Of a stretch of DNA of 5,740 nt, positions 1 to 5,008 are shown one piece after another (positions within the stretch are counted from its first letter, which is position 1; each line of letters starts with the position of its first letter). The position numbers and the translations under genes were made by a program. The notes beneath the pieces are model-generated. The model was given only the letters and a program-made list of their open reading frames with translations, made no database searches and was not told the DNA's origin. This DNA is from JAJYIW01 sp036787065 (GTDB lineage Bacteria; Chloroflexota; Anaerolineae; Anaerolineales; Anaerolineaceae), in NCBI GenBank assembly GCA_036787065.1, contig DAIQPZ010000169.1:1-5740 (forward strand). Direction: 5' to 3'.

Positions 1-349
1 CCCACAGATCCAGGAGTTTTTTGGTATCCGTGACATCGATCTGAATTTCAGGAATCCCATCTGCCACAAGCCAATCCTTCATGGCAAGGCGATCATCATT
101 ATTCAACTTGCTGGCAATTCGCTTGGCAGCGGCATCATCAAGAAAAATGGTATAGACGGGCGAGTTGATGCTGTCGAACGTATTAACGTAGATGCCCGGG
201 GGGAAGAATGTGCCCTGACCGATGATTGCCAATGGTGGATCTTTGATAATCAGCGGATAAATGAACACGATCAGGAGCATGGCCATAAATATAACAAAAC
301 CGATGACAAATTTACCCGAGTGAAAAATTTGTTGAAATGTATGTTTCAT
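1..349 (-). CDS. ABC transporter inner-membrane permease, DppC/OppC type (partial, C-terminus beyond window)
   Basis: Only the first 116 codons are present; the gene continues past the left edge. The start is ATG at 349-347, 14 nt after the stop of the upstream permease, with an AAGGAT Shine-Dalgarno overlapping that stop. The short N-terminal cytoplasmic segment (FQQIFHSGKF) is followed by one clear membrane helix at about residues 14-35, as in the OppC N-terminal domain. Then comes an extracytoplasmic stretch with FFPPGIY (about 48-54). Residues 65-116 form a charged, apparently helical insert (many D, K, A; ends KKLLDLW) where a standard DppC would soon reach the GTD-GRD motif before TM2. 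The permease domain itself is not in view, so the family call rests on the N-terminal helix, the gene order after a DppB-type permease and the operon. Inferred role: second membrane subunit of an oligosaccharide or peptide importer. Confidence 0.78.
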   Translation of the reverse strand, partial: MKHTFQQIFHSGKFVIGFVIFMAMLLIVFIYPLIIKDPPLAIIGQGTFFPPGIYVNTFDSINSPVYTIFLDDAAAKRIASKLNNDDRLAMKDWLVADGIPEIQIDVTDTKKLLDLW

Positions 350-363
350 AACAGCATCTATCC

Positions 364-1368
364 TTAATCCGCCTGCGTCACCTTAATGCGCGGGTCAATG
401 AAGCCGTAAACGATTTCGATAATAAAGTTCGCACACAGCACCATCACCGTGATGATCAAGGTGGCGGCTGAGATCAGTGGATAATCCTGTCCCGTGACCG
501 AATTCAAGAGGGTGAACCCAAGTCCCGGATAACTGAAGATGATCTCCGCCACCAGTGCGCCGCCGACCATGGTACCGATCGACAACGCCAGACCGGTAAT
601 CTGCGGCAGCATGGCATTTCTGAAGACATAGGTGACAATCTTCCAGTCTTTGATCCCCAGGAAACGGGCGTATTTTACATAATCCGCATTAAGTTCATAG
701 ATCGACATGGAGCGCATGCCAATCGCCTGACCGCCAATGGCGATCATAACAATCGACCAGAACGGCAGTTGGTAATGGACGATCACAGACCACATAAACG
801 ACCAGCTAAAATTGGGTATCATATCAAACCCATATCCACCCGAGGTTGGGAACCATTTTAATCCGACTCCAAAAATAACCAGCAAAATGACTGCCATGCC
901 AAATGCCGGGAAATTACTGACAAAAATACTGACGGGCATGAGGACTCGATCAAACCCCCCTTTGATGTAAGCAGCTAATGCGCCGAGGGTGTTCCCGATC
1001 AGCCAGCCGACGATGATCGCCGGAAACTGCAGACACATCGTCCACCAGATGGAAGAACGAATAACGTCTGCAACCGTTCTGGGATATTGGCTGAACGAGA
1101 AACCAAAATTACCCTGCGCCACATTTTTCATATAGAGAAAAAATTGTTCGAGCAAGGGTTTGTTGGTGCCAAACAGGTCCGCGTATTGTTTATAGATCGC
1201 CTGGATCCCGGTCGAATTGGACTGTCCTTGGGCAATTTTTGCTACGATTCCTGCCACAGGATCTCCAGGCATCAGGCGGGGCAGGATAAAATTCAGTAAG
1301 AAGGCAAATACAAAAGTGACCACGAACCAAAGCAGCTTGTTAAGGAAATACTTTCGGTATCCTTTCAA
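364..1368 (-). CDS. ABC transporter inner-membrane permease, DppB/OppB type
   Basis: A 334-residue permease of the binding-protein-dependent transport family, the usual length for DppB. Visible marks are an N-terminal helix at about 11-30 followed by the family signature LMPGDPV (32-38), several hydrophobic helices (about 112-134, 143-170, 195-215, 258-276 and 300-323), and the cytoplasmic EAA loop at about 225-245 (ELNADYVKYARFLGI). It ends with the FSYPGLG motif (278-284) and the typical C-terminus FIDPRIK (323-329). The EAA loop is known to dock the ATPase subunit. The start codon is TTG, supported by a strong Shine-Dalgarno (AGGAGG, 7-nt spacer). It lies 231 bp after the binding-protein gene, a gap that holds two hairpins, and 14 bp before the second permease. 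Inferred role: half of the membrane channel of an oligosaccharide importer. Family is secure; substrate is not. Confidence 0.95.
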   Translation of the reverse strand: MKGYRKYFLNKLLWFVVTFVFAFLLNFILPRLMPGDPVAGIVAKIAQGQSNSTGIQAIYKQYADLFGTNKPLLEQFFLYMKNVAQGNFGFSFSQYPRTVADVIRSSIWWTMCLQFPAIIVGWLIGNTLGALAAYIKGGFDRVLMPVSIFVSNFPAFGMAVILLVIFGVGLKWFPTSGGYGFDMIPNFSWSFMWSVIVHYQLPFWSIVMIAIGGQAIGMRSMSIYELNADYVKYARFLGIKDWKIVTYVFRNAMLPQITGLALSIGTMVGGALVAEIIFSYPGLGFTLLNSVTGQDYPLISAATLIITVMVLCANFIIEIVYGFIDPRIKVTQAD

Positions 1369-1373
1369 CCCAA

Positions 1374-1382
1374 CACCTCCTT
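1374..1382 (-). promoter_or_regulatory. Ribosome binding site fixing a TTG start
   Basis: Minus-strand AAGGAGGTG; its AGGAGG core (1381-1376) is 7 nt upstream of the TTG at 1368. The near-consensus match and ideal spacing decide the TTG start for the DppB-type permease. It also lets this gene be translated independently of the distant binding-protein gene. Confidence 0.85.
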
Positions 1383-1405
1383 AAACTCCCCTATTAAATT
1401 ATCCT

Positions 1406-1513
1406 GGCTCTCCAGGAACTACCGTAGAAGGGGACGCATTTTGGGGTGTGAGCGTGCGAACGCACGCTCACACCCCAAAATGCGGGGCTTAACCACGGCA
1501 ATTCCCAAAGACC
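1406..1513 (-). repeat. Long hairpin element between binding-protein and permease genes
   Basis: A 108-bp inverted-repeat unit. The inner part is a perfect 24-bp stem, 1435-1458 against 1461-1484, with only AA between the arms. Outside it, 1406-1427 pairs with 1493-1513: allowing one bulged base, 15 of 21 pairs are Watson-Crick. The other six differ by transitions that are C-A or A-C on the plus strand but G-U on the minus strand. AAG (1488-1492 region) can also pair with CTT (1428-1430), leaving a small C-rich internal loop. In operon-sense RNA nearly the whole unit folds into a single rod. Possible roles are 3' protection of the binding-protein mRNA or attenuation of read-through into the permeases. 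By form it could also be a MITE-like or REP-like element; one arm recurs at 4855-4876. Confidence 0.82.
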
Positions 1514-1546
1514 TATTATCTTCTATATAATAATCCTTAATATCAG

Positions 1547-1584
1547 AAACAGCCATGTTCCAGGGTTCTGGGACATGGCTGTTT
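1547..1584 (-). terminator. Terminator-like hairpin after the binding-protein gene
   Basis: Arms 1547-1563 and 1568-1584 form a 17-bp stem with one imperfect position (1559/1572) and a 4-base loop. It starts 16 bp after the binding-protein stop codon. In the minus-sense RNA the 3' arm ends in GGCUGUUU followed by CUGAUAUU, so the U-tract is short. A leaky intrinsic terminator or mRNA-stabilising stem is more likely than a full stop, because the permeases downstream have no obvious strong promoter of their own. Confidence 0.7.
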
Positions 1585-1599
1585 ATACTAGATTACGGT

Positions 1600-3582
1600 T
1601 TACTTTTTAACAAGCGTCAGGTTATAGAGACCTGCGATACCCCAACCGTCCGTCAGGTCGAGCGGCGGTACGGGTGGTTTGGTTCCATCACCCTGGTGGG
1701 GGAAGGTGGTCCAAACACTCTCGTTCACAGTGTGGAACGACTGAGGGCGATACATGAGCGTGAAGGAGGGAATGTCGGTCAGGTAGATCTTGGTCAGATC
1801 GGTGTAGTCCTGTTTCAGCTTGGCAGCATCGGTCTCGCTGGGGATCGCCTTGATGATTGTATCGGCAGCTGGGTTTTTATAGTTGCCATAGTTGCCATTC
1901 CAGTTGTTCTTGGTTCCAGCGAACTCACTGCTCATAAACTTGCGGACACGGTTCCATGGCTCAGCCGGGCCGGCGGAATCACTACCCATCATTAAGATGT
2001 CATACCCAGTGGGGAGCGGCCAGTTGGTGACGATGGTCTGGTAAACGGCCCATTCAGGGTAGTTGGTCGTGATGTCAATCCCGATCGCTTTACCGGCGGC
2101 AGCAACCACATCAATCGCCGCCTGCCAGTCAGACCAGCCATTGGGGCAGGTTGCTACATAGTGCAGGGTTTTCCCCTTGTATTGGCGCAAGCCATCCGCG
2201 CCGGCCTTAATCCCGGCATCATCCAGGAGTTTCTTGGCGCCTTCAACGTCTTTGCCAACCCACTGCAGGGCTTTGACCTGGGACTGGTCATACAGGGCCT
2301 GCTCACCCGTAGTCGGGTTCATGAGGGAGCGGGGAACCTGGGTGAAGGTAGCCGATTGGTTGGTCATGGCGTTGGCGATGATGGTGTCATAATCCACCGC
2401 GATGGCAATGGCCTTGCGGATCGGAAGCTGGTCCAGACCATAGGAAGCCATGTTGAACCAGGCGGTTGGGAGGCCGGCGCCAATGCCATAGGGAGCATCG
2501 GGCAGGTAGGTGGAGATGGGCAGTTTCTGCTTGAGCCACAGGTCCTGAACATTGGAGTTGAACTCCTGGCTGACATCCACCTCGCCGGCTTGCAAAGCGG
2601 TTGTACCGGCAGCATTATCCTTGTAGATCACATGGGCGAGGTATTTTGGAACAGGCAGCTTGGCCCACATGGCAGCATCCTTGCCCCAGTAGTTGTCATC
2701 GCGCACGAGAACGACCTTCGTATCGTCCACGAAGAATTTGTGATAGGGACCGGAATAAACGACGTCTTCAGCGGGATCGGCCATCAACTTGGTCGCATCG
2801 GTGCTAACGCGCGCTTCCAGTTTTTGGGTCCAGGCTTTCTGCATGACATAGTTGCCGCTCACGTATGCGCCGACGAGCAGGGGATTGACTTTACCGTTCG
2901 CAGCCGGTTTGCCCTTGATCACGACCGTTTGAGGATCCGATGCAGTGATGGTGTCGATGTAATCTTTATTGGCAGCGCCGGTAGCGGTGTTGTACTTAAC
3001 ATGGGTAGCCCAGGTGTAAGCCACATCATCCGCGGTCACCGCGGTGCCATCGCTCCATTTCGCGGCGGCTTTGAGCTTGAAGGTGATCGAGGTGCGCGCA
3101 GCGTCCCATGTAAAATCGCCATCCGCCAGCAGAGGATACTGCTTGCCATCGAGCATGTCGTACAAGTATGGGGTTTCGAACATGGTGACGCGGGCGCTAT
3201 CCCCCGCGGCGACTGCCATCGCATTATTATTGCTGGAGGAGTACGGGTTCCAACCGACGACCGAACCCCATTGTTGGCCATTGAAGTACAGGGTTTCGTT
3301 GCGGGGCAGGGTAGACGCACTCCCGCCGGCGGCAGCGGCCGTAGCCGTAGGAGCAGGTGTGTCTGTGGCAGCAGCAGCGGCTGTGGTAGCAGTCGCGGCT
3401 GGTATCGCAACGGCGGCCGTGTCGGTTACAGCCGGCATAGCGGCGGTCGTGGTGGTGGCTTCAGCAGTCGGGGTAGTCGTGGCAACGGAGGCGGCGGGGG
3501 TGCAGGCGGCCAACAAGGCGGCGCCAGCAGACAGGGCGGCTGCCTTCAGAAAATCACGGCGATTAAACTTCTTGTTCATCAT
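1600..3582 (-). CDS. ABC transporter solute-binding lipoprotein, SBP family 5 (DppA/OppA-like), probably oligosaccharide-specific
   Basis: A 660-residue exported binding protein. The N-terminus has a twin-arginine-like stretch NRRDFLK (7-13), a hydrophobic core and a lipobox LAAC with Cys27 as the lipidation site. Residues 28-92 are a low-complexity Ala/Thr/Pro linker that would tether the domain away from the membrane. The SBP_bac_5 domain begins near residue 94 (LYFNGQQWGSVVGWNPYS) and shows the hallmark WSDGTAVTADDVAYTW (176-191). It ends with DGWGIAGLYNLTLVKK. Two adjacent ATGs (3582, 3579) are possible; an AAGGAG site 8 nt before the first favours 3582. It follows the LacI gene by 63 bp and precedes the permeases. 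In this superfamily, close relatives bind peptides, nickel or cello- and xylo-oligosaccharides. The LacI-family repressor and its CelR/CebR-type operator point to beta-glucan oligosaccharides, but the ligand cannot be read from the sequence. Confidence 0.93.
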   Translation of the reverse strand: MMNKKFNRRDFLKAAALSAGAALLAACTPAASVATTTPTAEATTTTAAMPAVTDTAAVAIPAATATTAAAAATDTPAPTATAAAAGGSASTLPRNETLYFNGQQWGSVVGWNPYSSSNNNAMAVAAGDSARVTMFETPYLYDMLDGKQYPLLADGDFTWDAARTSITFKLKAAAKWSDGTAVTADDVAYTWATHVKYNTATGAANKDYIDTITASDPQTVVIKGKPAANGKVNPLLVGAYVSGNYVMQKAWTQKLEARVSTDATKLMADPAEDVVYSGPYHKFFVDDTKVVLVRDDNYWGKDAAMWAKLPVPKYLAHVIYKDNAAGTTALQAGEVDVSQEFNSNVQDLWLKQKLPISTYLPDAPYGIGAGLPTAWFNMASYGLDQLPIRKAIAIAVDYDTIIANAMTNQSATFTQVPRSLMNPTTGEQALYDQSQVKALQWVGKDVEGAKKLLDDAGIKAGADGLRQYKGKTLHYVATCPNGWSDWQAAIDVVAAAGKAIGIDITTNYPEWAVYQTIVTNWPLPTGYDILMMGSDSAGPAEPWNRVRKFMSSEFAGTKNNWNGNYGNYKNPAADTIIKAIPSETDAAKLKQDYTDLTKIYLTDIPSFTLMYRPQSFHTVNESVWTTFPHQGDGTKPPVPPLDLTDGWGIAGLYNLTLVKK

Positions 3583-3590
3583 ATCAGTTT

Positions 3591-3597
3591 CTCCTTC
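3591..3597 (-). promoter_or_regulatory. Ribosome binding site of the binding-protein gene
   Basis: Minus-strand GAAGGAG, 8 nt before the first of two adjacent ATG codons (3582) and 11 nt before the second (3579). The spacing prefers the first. Confidence 0.75.
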
Positions 3598-3600
3598 AAA

Positions 3601-3626
3601 TTATTTGGAAATTTATTGGCAAATAA
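3601..3626 (-). repeat. Short AT-rich inverted repeat between repressor and binding-protein genes
   Basis: TTATTTG (3601-3607) and CAAATAA (3620-3626) are exact 7-bp inverted arms around a 12-base loop. They lie just upstream of the Shine-Dalgarno of the binding-protein gene. The stem is weak and could be chance in AT-rich DNA; it might modestly uncouple the two genes. No convincing promoter was seen in this 63-bp gap. Confidence 0.3.
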
Positions 3627-3645
3627 CAGACTCGAACTAATCATA

Positions 3646-4698
3646 TCATATTTGAATTGTTCCAGACCTGACCTCCTTTCTTTTGAGTTGAAAACGACTT
3701 GATCCACTGGAACGCCGATCCATGAGTTCAGTGGGAAGGATGATTTGCCTTGGCTCTCGATCAGGATTTCTGATCATGTCGATCAAGGTTTGGAGTGCGA
3801 CTTCTCCGCTAAGTTGGATTGGTTGGCGCATACTGGTCAGTGGAGGATCGGTGTGCGCAGCAAAAGGCATATCATCAAAGCTGGCGACCCCCATATCGTC
3901 TGGTACACACAGTCCGGCCTCTTTTATGGCGCGGAGGGCGCCAAGGGCCATGGTATCGCTGGCGATAAATACGGCTTCGAGATGAACCGGTAATAGCTTT
4001 AGCATCGCGTTATACCCACCCAGCTCGGTAAAGTCACTATAAGCGATAAGATTATCCTGGACGTCCAGGCTGTGAACGCGCATCCCAGATTTATAGCCTT
4101 CCAGGCGATCAAAACCAGCAATCATATTTAATGGGCCCGTGATGGTACCAATCCGCCGGTAACCTTTACTAAAGAGGTGAGAAACGACTTCACAGGCTGC
4201 AGCCCGGTTATCCACATCGACATAAGAGACCTTATTATTACCTGGATAACGACCCACCGAGATGAAAGGCCGGTCGCTTTCGACCAGGGCATCCAGAAGG
4301 GGATCGTCAATCAACATTGAAGCAATAATCGCTCCATCAATAATGTGGGTTTGTAAAAATTGGCGGATGGTGCGACGTTCATATTCTGGCTCTGCCAACC
4401 ATAACATCACCGAATGATCCAATGCATTAGCCGCAGAACACACACCCTGAATGATGAGGGAAAAGAAGGGATCGAGAAATAGAGCAGAGACGGGCATTGG
4501 AACGAGCAGACCAATCACCCCAACCTGTCCCCCCGCCAACCGGCGGGCAGCCAGATTGGGTCGATAGCCGCTTCGTTCGATTACCTTTTTGATCCGCGCC
4601 CGGGTCTCCTCCTTCACATATGGGTCATTATTAATGACCCGCGAAACGGTAGAACGAGAGACATTTGCCAGAATAGCAATTTTTTCGAGGGTTGTCAA
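3646..4698 (-). CDS. LacI-family transcriptional repressor, CelR/CebR-like
   Basis: A 350-residue regulator with the complete LacI architecture. The helix-turn-helix is at 3-23 (TLEKIAILANVSRSTVSRVIN), and a hinge helix at about 47-56 (PNLAARRLAG) inserts into the operator minor groove in this family. The rest is a periplasmic-binding-protein-like sugar-sensing domain, with DGAII (121-125), VSYVDVDN (157-164), ITGPLNMIAGFDRLEGY (186-202), IASDTMALGAL (245-255) and FDDMPFAAHTDPPLTS (274-289). The start is TTG at 4698; an in-frame stop four codons upstream leaves no longer option, and no good Shine-Dalgarno is visible. The last 20 residues after DRRS are an uncharacterised basic tail. A perfect CelR/CebR-type operator lies 15 bp upstream of the start, so autorepression and control of the downstream transporter are likely. 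The probable inducer, by analogy with those regulators, is cellobiose or a short cello-oligosaccharide. Confidence 0.95.
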   Translation of the reverse strand: MTTLEKIAILANVSRSTVSRVINNDPYVKEETRARIKKVIERSGYRPNLAARRLAGGQVGVIGLLVPMPVSALFLDPFFSLIIQGVCSAANALDHSVMLWLAEPEYERRTIRQFLQTHIIDGAIIASMLIDDPLLDALVESDRPFISVGRYPGNNKVSYVDVDNRAAACEVVSHLFSKGYRRIGTITGPLNMIAGFDRLEGYKSGMRVHSLDVQDNLIAYSDFTELGGYNAMLKLLPVHLEAVFIASDTMALGALRAIKEAGLCVPDDMGVASFDDMPFAAHTDPPLTSMRQPIQLSGEVALQTLIDMIRNPDREPRQIILPTELMDRRSSGSSRFQLKRKEVRSGTIQI

Positions 4699-4713
4699 GG
4701 GCGAAACTCAGTC

Positions 4714-4727
4714 TGGGAGCGCTCCCA
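4714..4727. promoter_or_regulatory. LacI-family operator, CelR/CebR-type palindrome
   Basis: TGGGAGCGCTCCCA is a perfect 14-bp palindrome with the central CG step typical of LacI-family sites. It sits between the repressor's start codon (4698) and its predicted promoter. The sequence equals the operator known for the cellobiose-responsive repressors CelR of Thermobifida and CebR of Streptomyces. From the predicted transcription start (about 4778) it is roughly at +52 to +65, so repression would be by roadblock or looping unless a closer promoter exists. Confidence 0.9.
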
Positions 4728-4744
4728 TTAGTGGGCTAAAAAAT

Positions 4745-4774
4745 AACTCATTCAGGATACTAATTTAATGAGTT
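4745..4774. repeat. Inverted repeat in the repressor leader
   Basis: AACTCATT (4745-4752) and AATGAGTT (4767-4774) are exact 8-bp inverted arms with a 14-bp spacer. They lie directly downstream of the predicted -10 in the 5' leader of the repressor transcript. It may be a weak hairpin or a binding site for another regulator; chance is possible. Confidence 0.4.
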
Positions 4775-4784
4775 TATTGTTTAT

Positions 4785-4793
4785 ATTATAACA
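4785..4793 (-). promoter_or_regulatory. Extended -10 promoter for the repressor/transporter operon
   Basis: On the minus strand TGTTATAAT gives a consensus TATAAT (4790-4785) preceded by the extended -10 TGn (4793-4791). No good -35 is seen 17 bp upstream, as is common for extended -10 promoters. Predicted start of transcription is near 4778, giving a leader of about 80 nt that contains the operator. Confidence 0.6.
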
Positions 4794-4819
4794 CAATTCT
4801 TAGGGGTTACGCTATGTTT

Positions 4820-4847
4820 TGGGAGTTCTCCGGGATTTCCCATGGGA
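4820..4847. promoter_or_regulatory. Cluster of degenerate operator-like palindromes
   Basis: TGGGAGTTCTCCGG (4820-4833) matches the perfect operator at 10 of 14 positions and keeps symmetric GGAG/CTCC arms around TT. It runs straight into GGGATTTCCC (4832-4841) and the perfect palindrome TCCCATGGGA (4838-4847). The cluster lies about 30-60 bp upstream of the extended -10 of the repressor promoter. It may be an auxiliary operator or a decayed one; function is inferred. Confidence 0.4.
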
Positions 4848-4854
4848 TTGTTCC

Positions 4855-4876
4855 ACCACGGCAATACCCAAAGACC
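4855..4876. repeat. Second copy of the hairpin-element arm
   Basis: This stretch matches 1492-1513 at 21 of 22 bases in the same orientation; the only difference is A at 4866 against T at 1503. The partner arm and the 24-bp stem found around 1435-1484 are absent here. It therefore looks like a solo or decayed fragment of the same dispersed repeat. Confidence 0.75.
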
Positions 4877-4910
4877 CAAAATTATTAGGAATAGCACTGG
4901 AAACCGGTCC

Positions 4911-4924
4911 AATTGGCGCCAATT
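4911..4924. promoter_or_regulatory. Perfect 14-bp palindrome, possible operator of unknown regulator
   Basis: AATTGGCGCCAATT is a perfect palindrome with a central CG, the same length and symmetry as the LacI operator at 4714 but a different sequence. It lies 85 bp upstream of the metallophosphoesterase start. It could bind a second LacI-like or other dimeric regulator; nothing in the window names it. Confidence 0.4.
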
Positions 4925-4981
4925 CATGCCAAATAATGGGAAATGACTGCGGATTGGTGTTATTTCAAACGGGTCGTCAGG

Positions 4982-4987
4982 TACAAT
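4982..4987 (+). promoter_or_regulatory. Possible -10 box for the metallophosphoesterase gene
   Basis: TACAAT (5 of 6 consensus) lies 21 bp before the start codon, which would leave a leader of about 15 nt holding the ribosome site. No good -35 was found at normal spacing; TTGGTG (4954-4959) is 22 bp away. Confidence 0.3.
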
Positions 4988-4996
4988 TGAAAGGAT

Positions 4997-5002
4997 GAAG
5001 GG
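4997..5002 (+). promoter_or_regulatory. Ribosome binding site of the metallophosphoesterase gene
   Basis: GAAGGG is 6 nt before the ATG at 5009. It decides this start over the in-frame ATG at 5030, which has no Shine-Dalgarno, and over an out-of-frame ATG at 4995. Confidence 0.65.
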
Positions 5003-5008
5003 CATCCC

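Larger units (their letters stand above)
4699..5008. other. Divergent intergenic control region
   Basis: This 310-bp stretch has no supported gene. From right to left it holds a weak -10-like site for the metallophosphoesterase, a perfect 14-bp palindrome (4911-4924), a copy of the repeat arm (4855-4876) and a cluster of short palindromes (4820-4847). It continues with an extended -10 on the minus strand (4785-4793), an 8-bp inverted repeat (4745-4774) and the perfect operator palindrome (4714-4727). It must supply promoters for both divergent units. Confidence 0.75.

Noticed and set aside
1435..1484. Perfect inverted repeat considered as an insertion-sequence end or CRISPR repeat
   Set aside because: There is no transposase, no target duplication was recognised and no repeat-spacer periodicity exists; it is kept only as a hairpin repeat element.
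1521..1534. TATAAT-like boxes in the gap before the permease, on both strands
   Set aside because: The stretch is simply AT-rich; no matching -35 or extended -10 was found, so no promoter is claimed.
1555..1995. 146-codon plus-strand frame opposite the end of the binding-protein gene
   Set aside because: Its start lies within the terminator hairpin and the rest is antisense to conserved coding sequence.
3044..3640. 198-codon plus-strand open frame opposite the start of the binding-protein gene
   Set aside because: Ala/Val-rich shadow of the Ala/Thr linker; no domain, and fully antisense to a supported gene.
2161..3702. Long 513-codon plus-strand open frame opposite the binding-protein gene
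   Set aside because: It is antisense to a gene with clear signal peptide, lipobox and SBP_bac_5 motifs. Its translation is Gly/Arg-rich low complexity with no recognisable domain, as expected from the shadow of a GC-rich, Ala/Thr-rich gene.
4781..5005. 74-codon minus-strand frame in the divergent region
   Set aside because: It covers the repressor promoter and the repeat copy and shows no family features. More likely non-coding control DNA.
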